This document shows positions 1-8,999 of a DNA stretch of 64,000 bases, piece after piece. The notes under the pieces were generated by a model. It was given only the letters and a program-made list of their open reading frames with translations. It did not search any database and had not been told where the DNA came from. The position numbers and the translations under genes are program-made. This stretch comes from an uncultured Acidobacteriota bacterium (GTDB taxonomy: Bacteria; Acidobacteriota; Blastocatellia; RBC074): contig CADECP010000023.1 of assembly GCA_902825875.1 (NCBI GenBank), forward strand, positions 57,166 through 121,165, read 5' to 3'. Position 1 is the first letter of the stretch. Every line of letters begins with the position of its first letter.

Positions 1-129
1 CGTGAGAAAATGCAAGACACTGACTGGGTTGGTGTTAAATGGATATGGCTTGGGAGTGGAATACTTTTATTATCTATTTTTTTGATGATAGCTGCCGCAT
101 TTACTTTTTGGCGACAAAAGAAATCATAG
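1..129 (+). CDS. C-terminal end of a small membrane protein (5' end outside window)
   Basis: An open frame runs in from the left edge and stops with TAG at 127-129, giving the last 42 residues of a protein. They hold one strong membrane helix (about residues 14-36) followed by a basic tail ending FWRQKKS. The DNA is clearly richer in A and T than the RHS core that follows and uses TTA, ATA and AAA codons. Its position just before an RHS module suggests the end of an immunity gene from a neighbouring toxin cassette, but that is inference. The family is not recognisable from this fragment. Confidence 0.55.
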   Translation, partial: REKMQDTDWVGVKWIWLGSGILLLSIFLMIAAAFTFWRQKKS

Positions 130-159
130 TTAGGTAACAGCTACTACTCAATTGAACAA

Positions 160-3114
160 TTGTATGTTCTCAGCGAAGCCAAACAGAGCGCGACCGTCTG
201 GCTGAAAGACGAAGCGCATTTCGATGCGCTGGGGCGCGCGTGGAAGACTCGGCACTTTGAAGGCGGCACGCAATGGAGCGAGCAGCAAACCGCGTTCGAT
301 CAATTGGGCCGAGCCTGGAAAACTTCCAACCCGTATTTTCCCGGAGCTTCGCTGGAATGGACGGAATCGAAGTTCGATGCTTTGGGGCGAGTCACCGAAG
401 TCAAAACTCCTGACGGCGCAAAAGTCACGACCGTGTACAGCGGCACCAAAGCCACAGTCAGCGATCCGGCCAACAAAACTCGGCGCAGCGAAACCGATGC
501 TTTGGGCAGACTGAAACAAGTCGTTGAAGACCCCAACGGAGTGAATTACGCGACGAATTACACTTACAGCACGACCGACAATCTGATCAAAGTCGAGCAA
601 GGAACTCAGTATCGCTACTTCCTTTACGATTCGCTTTCGCGGCTGCTGCGAGCGCGCAACCCCGAACAAAACACCAACAGCAATCTCAGCTTAACTCCGC
701 TGTCGGATCAATCCACCGGCAACACGGCCTGGGCGTTGAAGTACGTCTACGATTCCAACGGCAACCTGACCAGCAAAGTTGATCCGCGCAACGTGGCGAC
801 CAGTTACGGCTACGACGCTTTCAACCGCAACGTCTGGACGGCTTACAACGACGGCATAACGCCTACGCTGGAACGACATTACGACGGTTTTCAGGGAGGC
901 TCGTTCGTCGTGCCGAACGGCAAAGGGCGGTTTTTCTACCACGTAAACTTTACGAACAATCCGACAACCGGCGGAGCCGGATACTCGCGGCTGGTGGTCA
1001 ATTCGTATGACGCCATCGGTCGAACGACGGCACAGACGCAGGGCTTTTTGGCCAATGACGGAGTGACCTGGAAAGATTACCAGGTGTCGCGCACGTACGA
1101 TCTGGCCAGTCACGCGCTGACGCAGACTTATCCTTCGGGCCGCAGCGTCAGTTACAGCTACGCCGCCAGCGGCAGGCTTTCCAGCGCCAGCGGCAATCTG
1201 GGCGGAACTTCGTACACTTACGCCGACACCATCGAATACAACGCCGCCGGGCAGATGCTCAAAGAGCGCTTCGGCACGAGCGCGAACCTCTACCATCGCC
1301 ACGCTTACAACAATCGCTTCCAGATGATCGAAACGCGATTGGGGACAAGCTCGACCGATTCGCAAAGCTGGGATCGCGGGGCGCTGATTTTCTATTACAG
1401 CAACAAAGCCCGCACGGCTTACCAACCCTTTTCCAGCCAGGATGACAACAACGGCAACGTAGCAATGGCGGAGCATTACGTGCCGGTGACGGTGTCGGGC
1501 GGAACGGTGACCAGTTACGCCGTGGCGCAACGCGACCGATACGAATACGACACGCTGAACCGCATTCAATCCGTCCTGTCGGAACAGATGACGACCGGCT
1601 ACAGTTGGTCGCAGGTTGCCTCGCAAACCTTCGCGTATGACCGCTGGGGCAACCGAACCTCGGTCACCGGCCAAACCGCTCAGAGTTGGAGCACGACCGA
1701 AGCCACAGCAACCAACCGGCTGAAACTCAGTTCAGGAAACGTCTGCACGGGCGCGAAAAACGGGCTGTGCTACGACGCGGCTGGCAACGTGATCTTTGAC
1801 AATCAACTGGGCGCGAGTGGCGACCGGACTTACGACGCTGAAAACCGGATGATTTCGGCGACGACGGCGAACAAGTACGTCTACGACGCGGACGGCAAAC
1901 GAGTGCGGCGGCAGGTCGGCGCATCGCAATACTGGCAGGTTTACGGCATCGGCGGCGAATTGGTGGCGGAATACCAATGGAACGGCACGACAGCGACTTT
2001 GCTGAAAGAGTACGGCTCCGGCGGCGAAGCTTCGGTCGTGGCCGAAGGCGCGACAGTGCGCTGGCTGGTGTCGGATCACCTGGGGACTCCGCGCATCATC
2101 GCGGATCAGACCGGCAGTTTGAGCGGCATCACGCGGCACGATTACCTGCCGTTTGGCGAAGAGAACTTCACGGGATCGGTGCGGATAGGCAATGGCTATC
2201 AGGACGAAGGGATACGCCAACAGTTTACCGGCTATGAGCGAGACGATGAGTCGGGCTTGGATTTCGCCGAAGCAAGGTATCACGCCGCCAAACAGGGACG
2301 CTTCACCAGCCCCGATCCGTTGTTGTCGAGCGCCAGCCTTATTGAGCCGCAGAGTTGGAACCGCTACAGCTATGTCGGGAATCGTCCGCTGATCGTGACC
2401 GATCCATCCGGCCTAAAGTGGTTTTACAACAAGAAGACCAATAAATACGGCTGGTGCGATTGCCAGGTATTGAATCAGCAGGCCATTGCTGAAGGGTGGA
2501 CGGAAATCGTAGGGCTGAGCGGCGGAGCGTTAATTTACGAATCCGCCGATGGAAGGCTGATCATATTGGAAGCGAACAGCCCTCACTGGCGTAATCTGAC
2601 TGCCGAATTCATGGCTCATGCTCGGCTTCGCAACATCGCAGAAGCCAAAGAGAATGCTGAGAAGTGGGCGAATGCGATTCTGCTGGATTTCATAACAAAA
2701 AGTATTGATGGGGCTGCTGCCGTTTTGAGTGGAGGAGGCTCTGTCGCGCTCAGAGTCGTAGTAAAAGAGGTCGCACAAAATTTAGTCGAAGACTATATTG
2801 CGACGCAGCTTGAGGAAGGAACATTTTCCATTTTTGACTGGAGTGATTATCCTGATGGAGCGGTTAAGCCAAGCGGCCCATTTAGGGTACTAGAAGGTGC
2901 TGAATATGATGCTGCTCGAAGAGAAGCTAATGCCGCTAATGATGCTCTGCATAAGAAAGATCCTTCCCTTAAAGGATTAGACATTCACGAAATTCATCCG
3001 GTGAAATTTGGCGGAAGCCCTACTGATCCAGAGAACAAGATTCCATTGTCACGTAAGGATCATTCTCAATTTACGACTTGGTGGAACAGACTTCAAAGAG
3101 GAATAAAACGTTAA
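160..3114 (+). CDS. RHS-repeat protein with C-terminal HNH-like nuclease toxin domain, lacking an N-terminal leader
   Basis: This 984-residue protein carries YD/RHS repeats (for example FDALGRAWKT, YDAFNRN, YDAENRM) over residues 1-750. The core ends with the usual RHS signature around residues 690-752 (QFTGYERDDESGLDFAEARY, then DPSGL). After it the sequence changes to a variable tip of about 230 residues. The tip ends in a His-rich motif, DIHEIHPVKFGG at about residue 941, then NKIPL and a further His, as in HNH-type toxin nucleases of contact-dependent or T6SS effectors. The start is TTG at 160. The frame stays open back to the stop at 129, and no signal peptide or N-terminal delivery domain is present, so this is probably a displaced C-terminal module of a longer RHS protein. 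The tip from about 2690 is A+T-richer than the core, which points to an acquired cassette. The SMI1-type gene directly downstream is the likely immunity partner. Confidence 0.85.
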   Translation: MYVLSEAKQSATVWLKDEAHFDALGRAWKTRHFEGGTQWSEQQTAFDQLGRAWKTSNPYFPGASLEWTESKFDALGRVTEVKTPDGAKVTTVYSGTKATVSDPANKTRRSETDALGRLKQVVEDPNGVNYATNYTYSTTDNLIKVEQGTQYRYFLYDSLSRLLRARNPEQNTNSNLSLTPLSDQSTGNTAWALKYVYDSNGNLTSKVDPRNVATSYGYDAFNRNVWTAYNDGITPTLERHYDGFQGGSFVVPNGKGRFFYHVNFTNNPTTGGAGYSRLVVNSYDAIGRTTAQTQGFLANDGVTWKDYQVSRTYDLASHALTQTYPSGRSVSYSYAASGRLSSASGNLGGTSYTYADTIEYNAAGQMLKERFGTSANLYHRHAYNNRFQMIETRLGTSSTDSQSWDRGALIFYYSNKARTAYQPFSSQDDNNGNVAMAEHYVPVTVSGGTVTSYAVAQRDRYEYDTLNRIQSVLSEQMTTGYSWSQVASQTFAYDRWGNRTSVTGQTAQSWSTTEATATNRLKLSSGNVCTGAKNGLCYDAAGNVIFDNQLGASGDRTYDAENRMISATTANKYVYDADGKRVRRQVGASQYWQVYGIGGELVAEYQWNGTTATLLKEYGSGGEASVVAEGATVRWLVSDHLGTPRIIADQTGSLSGITRHDYLPFGEENFTGSVRIGNGYQDEGIRQQFTGYERDDESGLDFAEARYHAAKQGRFTSPDPLLSSASLIEPQSWNRYSYVGNRPLIVTDPSGLKWFYNKKTNKYGWCDCQVLNQQAIAEGWTEIVGLSGGALIYESADGRLIILEANSPHWRNLTAEFMAHARLRNIAEAKENAEKWANAILLDFITKSIDGAAAVLSGGGSVALRVVVKEVAQNLVEDYIATQLEEGTFSIFDWSDYPDGAVKPSGPFRVLEGAEYDAARREANAANDALHKKDPSLKGLDIHEIHPVKFGGSPTDPENKIPLSRKDHSQFTTWWNRLQRGIKR
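1193..1489 (+). repeat. RHS core segment duplicated at 3567-3863 (copy 1)
   Basis: These 297 bases inside the RHS gene match 3567-3863 in direct orientation with six differences seen by eye, all in the last 80 bases. Such a pair gives homologous sequence for recombination between toxin modules. Confidence 0.95.
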
Positions 3115-3129
3115 ACCGTGGGAGCACAT

Positions 3130-3534
3130 ATGGAAGATATAATCAAGAAGCTAGTAAATTCATTGGATTTAAATCCAGGCGCTACCGAAGATTCTATAGA
3201 TTCTTTGGTACGAAAACTTAACATCTTATTACCCAAGCAATATGTTGATTTTATGAGACTTTCTAACGGTGCCGAAGGAGGGATAGGAAATAGTCATTAC
3301 TTAGTGATTTGGCCTGTAGAGGAGATTGTAGAATTGAACGAAGGTTATGCGGTAGGTGAGTTTGCGCCAGGCTTACTATTGTTTGGAGGTGACGGCGGGA
3401 ATACGGGATACGCCTTTGATACGCGGTTCAATGAAATGCCAATAGTTGGAATTCCGTTAGTTGGTATGGATATTAAGCTCGTTGAACCACTTGGTAGAAC
3501 TTTCAAAGAGTTCTTAGAGTCGTTATCACGTTAA
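3130..3534 (+). CDS. SMI1/KNR4-family immunity protein
   Basis: The 134-residue product has the SMI1/KNR4 (SUKH) layout. An acidic helical start is followed by LPKQYVDFMRLSNGAEGG at about residues 36-53, a VIWPVEEIVELNEGY strand-helix, the GLLLFGGDGGNTGYAFD core and a C-terminal FKEFLESL helix. SUKH proteins are classical immunity proteins for polymorphic toxins and bind their cognate nuclease. The gene starts 15 bases after the RHS toxin stop. ATG at 3130 is chosen because GGGAG at 3119-3123 precedes it at good spacing; a GTG at 3118 would put that site inside the gene. Base composition is A+T-rich like the toxin tip, so the two probably moved together. Confidence 0.88.
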   Translation: MEDIIKKLVNSLDLNPGATEDSIDSLVRKLNILLPKQYVDFMRLSNGAEGGIGNSHYLVIWPVEEIVELNEGYAVGEFAPGLLLFGGDGGNTGYAFDTRFNEMPIVGIPLVGMDIKLVEPLGRTFKEFLESLSR

Positions 3535-3540
3535 GGCTAA

Positions 3541-3866
3541 TATCGAATACAGTTATGACAGCTACCGCAATCTGGGCGGAACTTCGTACACTTACGCCGA
3601 CACCATCGAATACAACGCCGCCGGGCAGATGCTCAAAGAGCGCTTCGGCACGAGCGCGAACCTCTACCATCGCCACGCTTACAACAATCGCTTCCAGATG
3701 ATCGAAACGCGATTGGGGACAAGCTCGACCGATTCGCAAAGCTGGGATCGCGGGGCGCTGATTTTCTATTACAGCAACAAAGCCCGCACGTCTTACCAAC
3801 CCTTTTCCAGTCAGGACGACAACAACGGCAACGTCTCGATGGCGGAGCATTACGTGCCGGTGATCT
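3541..3866 (+). pseudogene. Orphan RHS core fragment
   Basis: Directly after the immunity gene stop, a frame reads IEYSYDSYRNLGGTSYTYADT and continues into a near-exact copy of RHS residues about 345-443. Homology ends abruptly at 3863, after the codons for HYVPV. The following bases belong to the end of the convergent minus-strand gene (stop at 3884-3886). There is no start signal, no core end and no toxin tip, so it is a relic. It has the classic form of an orphan rhs fragment left when a new toxin-immunity cassette is placed in front of an older core. Confidence 0.88.
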
Positions 3867-3883
3867 TCGGTATAACGCTCCGT

Positions 3884-5650
3884 TTATCTGACCGCAATCG
3901 TGACCGAATTGCTCGCAACTCCATTTCGCGTGACGCTGAGTTTATGAACTCCCGCCGTGATTCCTGCCGGGAAGACGATGTTCAATTGATTCAAGCCTGA
4001 AAAACCGGGCGCTCGTCCGGCATAACTGACCGTCACCGGTTGATCGTCAATTGTTGCCAGAACGGTTGCGGCGACATTGGCGTCAATGTCTGTGGCGTCT
4101 TCTCCCAAGCCGGTGCAGAACACTGCGATGATGTTGGGTTGACCGTTGCTTTGCGTGGCGTTGAATGGCGCACGTGAAAAGTTGAAAGCATCCAGAGCCG
4201 CCGCTTCGCCCGATCCGCTGGCGTTGGCGGTGAAGATGGAAATGGCGCTCGGCGCGACGATGGTTGATCCGGTGATGGTTTGCGCGCCGTTCGTGAATTT
4301 CAGCAATGCCGGGCCAGCGGCGGTTCCCGCCGGAATCTGAAAGTTGATTTGGTTCGGCGAAACGAAAAACAACGGCGACAACCGTTCGCCGCCTTTGAAA
4401 TCCACTACGGCGACGGAAGCTCCGCCCAGCGAAGTCGGCAGCAGGGAAGTCGAAGCTCCAAGCGTGCCGCTCGCCAGATTGATGCCGAACCCGGCAACAA
4501 TGGATTTGCTGGCAATGGCGGAAAAACCGAAGCTGGCGGCGGAAACGGTTCGCGGGCCTGCTTGGGCGGCGGTGGCATCCACAACAAACAGCCCGCCATC
4601 CAGATCACTCAGCAAAACTTTGTCCAACCCTAAAAACGGATAAACTCCCCAGCAACCATCGAATCCCGAAGTTGAGTTGGGAAAGGTGTCGTAACTGCCG
4701 AGCAGTTTCGGCTGGCGCGGATCGCTGATGTCCAACACTACCAGCCCGGCTTGATACCACGAAACGATCAACAGGTTGCCGACTATGTACGGGTTATGCG
4801 CCGAAAACGAATCCAGGCCAAGCGATTGCGCTGTGATCGTGGCGAGTTGCACAGGACTGGCCGGGTTGGAGATGTCGAACAGGCGAACATCGCCGTTAGT
4901 AGTTTCGCGCGCGCTGGCCAACAACTTTCCGTCGTTGCTGGGCCAACTGGCGTGAGAGCTTGTGCCGGAATCAAGAGAGCCGAGCAGGGGAGGTGCTGCG
5001 GTCAACACGTTTCGCACGTCGTAAATGTCTGTCTTGCCGCTCCAACCGGAAGTGAACAACCTGCCATTGACGGCTACGATGGCGTGAATGAACCGCGTGT
5101 CAGTCGTTTGAATGTCACGCACAAAAACAGGGTTACGCGGATCGCGCACGTCGAAGGCTTTGATAACCGTCGTCCGCGAATCGGCTTCGTACAAAACTCC
5201 ATCGGCGACAAACAATTCATGAACATTCGGGAATCCGTTTTTGTCGGGCGCCACCTGACTGAGCAGCACAGGGCTGGCGGGATTTCGCACGTCCACGATG
5301 TGAACTCCGCCGCGATTTTCGCTGGAAAAATAGCCAATGCCATTGATGACCATCACATCCTGAAAGCGTCCGCCTTCCGCTGGATTGTAATGGCCAACCA
5401 GGCGTGGTGCTGTCGGGATGCTGATGTCAATAATCATGACGCCATTGCCGCTGAACGAACCCAGATAGGCAAAGTTACCTTCGCCCCACACGTCTGCGTA
5501 ACGGTTGTCGCCGTCAAAAGGATCAAGCTGGCCAAGCAATTTGATCGTGGATTGCGCGCAGACGTTTTGGGTGATCGAAGCGGAGAAAAAAATTGCCACC
5601 AGCACGACAAGCGTAATGGTGGCGAAGCGTTGATTGGTTGGTCGTGACAT
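3884..5650 (-). CDS. Secreted LVIVD-repeat protein with Solibacter-type C-terminal domain
   Basis: The 588-residue product starts with a signal peptide (hydrophobic stretch at about residues 12-30, cleavage near VCAQS). Residues about 35-370 carry LVIVD repeats such as VMIIDISIPTAPRLVG, VHIVDVRNPASPVLL and LVVLDISDPRQPKLLG, which form a beta-propeller in surface proteins. The last 210 residues (from FGFSAIASKSIVAGFG) match the C-terminal domain known as TIGR03437 from Solibacter, with VSPNQINFQIPAG, FCTGLGE and GLNQLNIVFPAG. ATG at 5650 is preferred over the in-frame TTG three bases upstream. The protein is probably exported to the cell surface; no enzymatic role can be assigned. It converges with the orphan RHS fragment, and the spacing is only about 20 bases. 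Confidence 0.85.
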   Translation of the reverse strand: MSRPTNQRFATITLVVLVAIFFSASITQNVCAQSTIKLLGQLDPFDGDNRYADVWGEGNFAYLGSFSGNGVMIIDISIPTAPRLVGHYNPAEGGRFQDVMVINGIGYFSSENRGGVHIVDVRNPASPVLLSQVAPDKNGFPNVHELFVADGVLYEADSRTTVIKAFDVRDPRNPVFVRDIQTTDTRFIHAIVAVNGRLFTSGWSGKTDIYDVRNVLTAAPPLLGSLDSGTSSHASWPSNDGKLLASARETTNGDVRLFDISNPASPVQLATITAQSLGLDSFSAHNPYIVGNLLIVSWYQAGLVVLDISDPRQPKLLGSYDTFPNSTSGFDGCWGVYPFLGLDKVLLSDLDGGLFVVDATAAQAGPRTVSAASFGFSAIASKSIVAGFGINLASGTLGASTSLLPTSLGGASVAVVDFKGGERLSPLFFVSPNQINFQIPAGTAAGPALLKFTNGAQTITGSTIVAPSAISIFTANASGSGEAAALDAFNFSRAPFNATQSNGQPNIIAVFCTGLGEDATDIDANVAATVLATIDDQPVTVSYAGRAPGFSGLNQLNIVFPAGITAGVHKLSVTRNGVASNSVTIAVR

Positions 5651-5725
5651 CAAAATTGACAGCCTCTGAAAATGGAATTGACTGGCGACGATTGAAACCC
5701 GTTTGTCGCCGACAATCGCTTTCTA

Positions 5726-6913
5726 TCATTTCAGGGCGCTGGTTGTGGAGTGCTCAGCGGCGGAAATCTGTTTTTCGGCTTGCCCGCGCACGTAACTCAG
5801 AATCCAGCTAAGGTTGGCGTAGCGGGCAAACCAGATTTCCTTGCCTTGCAATTTGAATTCGGCGGCGGCGGCATTCAGGATTTCAGCGCCTGCGATGATG
5901 TTCTTTGGCGAAAACACCGCTTTGACCGATTCGATTTCTTTTTTGACTTCGTTGCGCTTCAGTTCGTCAGCGATGAATGACAAATCCGGGTTGAGCAAGG
6001 CGTTCACATCGTTTCGCGCCCGGTAATGAAAAAGCGCGATGTCGTCGTTCGTCAGCGAAACGAATGCCCGGCGATTGTCCGGGCGAATCAGCGTAGCCAT
6101 CGCCCACACAATGCCGCCTGACAAATAGACTTTGTTTCGAGCCAGCAAGCCGGGTTTGGCGGCGATTTCTTTTTTCAACGATTCGTTCAGCAGCTTCGGG
6201 CTGAGCAGCAGAGCATCCAACGCAAAACCGCCCAGATCGGCTTCGGTTTTTCGCAGCTTGCCGGCTTCGTTGGTAAAACTGACGGTTCCGAATGGAATTC
6301 CCATTGTCACGAATTCGTCGGCCTGACCCGAAGCGGGAAGTTGGTATCCGCCTTTGGTGTTGCCGCTGCCGATGTCCAGCAACATGGAAGCTTCGCGTTC
6401 GTTGATCGGCCTGGTTTCGTCGTCGCGCTTTCGCGGAATGGTTCCGGCGATGCTCAACTTGACTTCCAGTTCGACGGTCAGAAACGACATGGCTTTGCCG
6501 GTGGCTTTTTGAATTTCGCTGACCAGCGCGGGTTTGTTGTCGGCGCGCAATCCGCTGCTGCCGACGATGTAAATCTGTTCAACCGGAACCTGATGTTCCT
6601 GCTGCAATTTATCGAACATCGTTTTTACGGCGTCGGCAGCTTCTTTCAACCCTTCGGGCGTGAAGCGATTATCTTTCGTCTTCATGATCGAAGTGTTGAT
6701 GGTTTCGGTGTACAGAATTTTTACGTCGTACCCGCTGCCTTTGCGCGTGAAGTTGATGGCGGTTGCTTTGACTCCGCGAGCGCCGATTTCAATGCCGCCA
6801 TGCAGTTTGTTGTTTTTGCCGATTGCTTCGGCAGTAGAGGCAAAAGCGGAAAGCAGAAGAACTGAAAAGCAAAGAACTGTTGCGAAGGAAAAAAGTTTAC
6901 GGAGCATTTTCAT
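5726..6913 (-). CDS. Exported Ppx/GppA-like ASKHA-fold protein, copy A
   Basis: A 395-residue protein with a clear signal peptide (residues 1-30, ending AEA). The mature part carries Ppx/GppA phosphatase motifs: GIEIGARGVKATAI (phosphate-1), VGSSGLRADN (Ppx SalR.A.N motif), a Glu in VELEVKLSIAGTI where Ppx has its catalytic Glu, LLDIGSGNTKGGYQL (phosphate-2) and LSGGIVWAMATL (adenosine loop). Ppx and GppA hydrolyse polyphosphate or (p)ppGpp in the cytoplasm. Here the leader implies the periplasm, where nucleotide is scarce. The canonical Asp of phosphate-1 is Glu. Its paralogue lies 72 bases upstream in the same orientation, so the two are probably co-transcribed. Fold assignment is firm; substrate is unknown. 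Confidence 0.82.
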   Translation of the reverse strand: MKMLRKLFSFATVLCFSVLLLSAFASTAEAIGKNNKLHGGIEIGARGVKATAINFTRKGSGYDVKILYTETINTSIMKTKDNRFTPEGLKEAADAVKTMFDKLQQEHQVPVEQIYIVGSSGLRADNKPALVSEIQKATGKAMSFLTVELEVKLSIAGTIPRKRDDETRPINEREASMLLDIGSGNTKGGYQLPASGQADEFVTMGIPFGTVSFTNEAGKLRKTEADLGGFALDALLLSPKLLNESLKKEIAAKPGLLARNKVYLSGGIVWAMATLIRPDNRRAFVSLTNDDIALFHYRARNDVNALLNPDLSFIADELKRNEVKKEIESVKAVFSPKNIIAGAEILNAAAAEFKLQGKEIWFARYANLSWILSYVRGQAEKQISAAEHSTTSALK

Positions 6914-6985
6914 CCTGATAATTAGGTTGGTTTGGCTGTCGCCATTGTCCTTTTGATTGAGTTTGTTTGGGATGCTGAATTCAGT

Positions 6986-8167
6986 TTAAGGCGCATCGGA
7001 GCCAACCTGCAATCGCGTGTAACTCAAAATCCACGACAGGTAACTGTACCGCGCAAAGCGGATGCGTTTTTCCTGCAACTGAAATTCGTTCGAGACGGCT
7101 TTCAGGATTTCAGCGCCTGCAATCAGGTTTCTCGGCGAAAAAGTGTTGCGGACGGTTTCAAGCTCCTTTTCGGCTTCTGCGCGCAACTTACGATCGGCGA
7201 TTCGTTTGGTCAGATTCGGATTCAGAAATTTTTGCAAAGTGTCAGGGTCGCCGGTGACTTTGCGGTAAAAGAAATCAATGTCGTCGGCGGTGATTGGAAC
7301 TAAGGCACGCCTATCATCCGGGTGAAGCAATGTCGCCATTGCCCAGACAATGCCGCCGGACAAATACATTCGCGGGCGATTGACCAGACCCGGTTTGCGC
7401 TCCATTTCTTTTCTCAGCGCCGCGCGAATTGAAGTCGGAGCCAGTGCTTTGGCTTTTTTGGCGAAGTCCATTTGATCGCCCGCTTCGCCAACCGCCTGGC
7501 TGATTTCGTTGGTGAAGCTGACGGTTCCTTTCGGAATGCCGACGGTGACGTAATCGTAATCGGGCGTTCCGGTCGGCATTTGACGAATCAACTGATACCC
7601 GCCTTTGGTGTTGCCGCTGCCGATGTCCATCAGCACCGAAATGCCACGATTATCCACCCAGCCATTTTTGGTTTTGTATCGTTGCGGAATGGTTCCGACC
7701 ACGCTCAATTGAACTTCTGATTCCACATCCAGAAACGACATGGTTTTGCCAGTTCGGTCGCGCACGGCTTTGACCAAATCCTGCGGATTGTCGGCGCGCA
7801 ATCCGCTGCTGCCGACAATGTGAATTCGCTCCGTCGGCACTTTCAGTTCGTCGCGCATTCGCAGCATCAACTTGTTGACGGCCAACACCGTGTCACGAAT
7901 CACATCCGACGCGAACTTGTTGTCTTTAAGCTGCATGATCGTCGTGTTGACGACTTCGGCATAAATCAGTTTGACGCTGTAACCTTCGTCATTGTCTTTG
8001 ACGCGAATGGCCGTAGCCTTGACGCCTTTCGATCCGATTTCAATTCCTGCGTAAAGCTCGCCCGCTTCGTTTGCGGTTTGAGCCAGCGCCAAAACGCTCA
8101 GCAATGCGGTCATCGCCAACAACGAAAACATACGAACAGTTTTACGAATCAAGATTTCGATTTTCAT
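6986..8167 (-). CDS. Exported Ppx/GppA-like ASKHA-fold protein, copy B
   Basis: This 393-residue paralogue of the next gene shares the same motifs in the same order: GIEIGSKGVKATAIRV, VGSSGLRADN, the Glu motif VESEVQLSVVGTI, LMDIGSGNTKGGYQL, VGIPKGTVSFTNE and LSGGIVWAMATLLHPDDRRA. Both end with a shared EIW/RIRFARYxxLSWILSY segment not typical of Ppx. The N-terminus (MKIEILIRKTVRMFSLLAMTAL, then ALA) is a signal peptide; Met13 is a possible alternative start. Conservation of all nucleotide-binding loops in both copies argues that they are active or ligand-binding. The pair is flanked by exported or membrane-anchored genes on the same strand. Confidence 0.82.
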   Translation of the reverse strand: MKIEILIRKTVRMFSLLAMTALLSVLALAQTANEAGELYAGIEIGSKGVKATAIRVKDNDEGYSVKLIYAEVVNTTIMQLKDNKFASDVIRDTVLAVNKLMLRMRDELKVPTERIHIVGSSGLRADNPQDLVKAVRDRTGKTMSFLDVESEVQLSVVGTIPQRYKTKNGWVDNRGISVLMDIGSGNTKGGYQLIRQMPTGTPDYDYVTVGIPKGTVSFTNEISQAVGEAGDQMDFAKKAKALAPTSIRAALRKEMERKPGLVNRPRMYLSGGIVWAMATLLHPDDRRALVPITADDIDFFYRKVTGDPDTLQKFLNPNLTKRIADRKLRAEAEKELETVRNTFSPRNLIAGAEILKAVSNEFQLQEKRIRFARYSYLSWILSYTRLQVGSDAP

Positions 8168-8241
8168 AAGAGCAATCTCCGGGGAAAAGTCTATTGGGTT
8201 TTATGCTTCAAACATCATCGGCTTCATCAGGCGGGTGGCGA

Positions 8242-8883
8242 TTACGACACTGGGTTTCGCAGATAACGAATCAATTTGGTGAAGACCAGAATGAGCATGG
8301 TCAGCACAATCACCAGCAATGCCAGGATGATCGGCAATGGTAGGGCGGAATCTTTTGACGCAGCCGCGGTTGAAGGAATCGGTGAAGTGTTCATTGCCGC
8401 CAGCGTTTGCGAAGACGCCGCAGTCGTCGAATTCGCTTTTTCTGTGAAATCTGGCTGAGATTGAGCGGCGGTAACAGGCGACGCCTGTGATTGAGAATTG
8501 ATTGCAGTCGCGGTGGCTGTCGAATTGTCAGAAATTACCGAAGGCGTCGGCAACTGATTCGCCGTGTTCGCCAAATCAGTTGTCGAAGTTTCAGGCGAAG
8601 AATTCTTTTTGCGAGAGCTTCGTTTCGAGCTTGAGTTGCTGGCGGCATTGGCGGATTCATTTGCCAGAATTGCCGAAGCATCGTTGGACGAAGCGCGTTT
8701 GTCACGATTTCGCTCTCGGCCGCCGCGCTCCTGCACCTGCGGGAAAATGTCTATTGGGTCCAGTTTGTGCATCGCCCGTTTCTTTTCTTCAGGAACAGGT
8801 TGTTGCGGTGAAATCGCATTTGCCGAAACGGCAAGAGTCGAAATTGCAAATAGAAATACGAATAGCGAAGCTGTCTTTTTCAT
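8242..8883 (-). CDS. Exported low-complexity protein with C-terminal membrane anchor
   Basis: The 213-residue product has a signal peptide (MKKTASLFVFLFAISTLAVSANA), a long Ser/Ala/Thr/Asn-rich middle without recognisable fold and one strong C-terminal membrane helix (LPLPIILALLVIVLTMLILV) followed by a short basic tail. An early basic patch (GGRERNRDKRA, SKRSSRKK) is notable. It would sit outside the membrane as a flexible, anchored linker. No family is recognised. It lies between the exported Ppx-like pair and a second tail-anchored gene on the same strand, so a shared envelope role is possible. Confidence 0.7.
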   Translation of the reverse strand: MKKTASLFVFLFAISTLAVSANAISPQQPVPEEKKRAMHKLDPIDIFPQVQERGGRERNRDKRASSNDASAILANESANAASNSSSKRSSRKKNSSPETSTTDLANTANQLPTPSVISDNSTATATAINSQSQASPVTAAQSQPDFTEKANSTTAASSQTLAAMNTSPIPSTAAASKDSALPLPIILALLVIVLTMLILVFTKLIRYLRNPVS

Positions 8884-8999
8884 GGGGTTCGTGCCTCAGT
8901 TGTTGGTTGAACATCGAATCCGTGTTTGGGTGGTGGGAGTCACGTTGGCCGGGAAAACAATCGGTCAACGTGAGGAACGCGAATTCGATGTCGTTTATT

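Noticed and set aside
691..1674. 327-codon minus-strand frame in the RHS gene
   Set aside because: RHS cores often leave open antisense frames because of their codon use; the duplicate at 3503-3850 repeats the same shadow.
4751..5647. 298-codon plus-strand frame
   Set aside because: It overlaps the LVIVD gene on the other strand and shows no motif.
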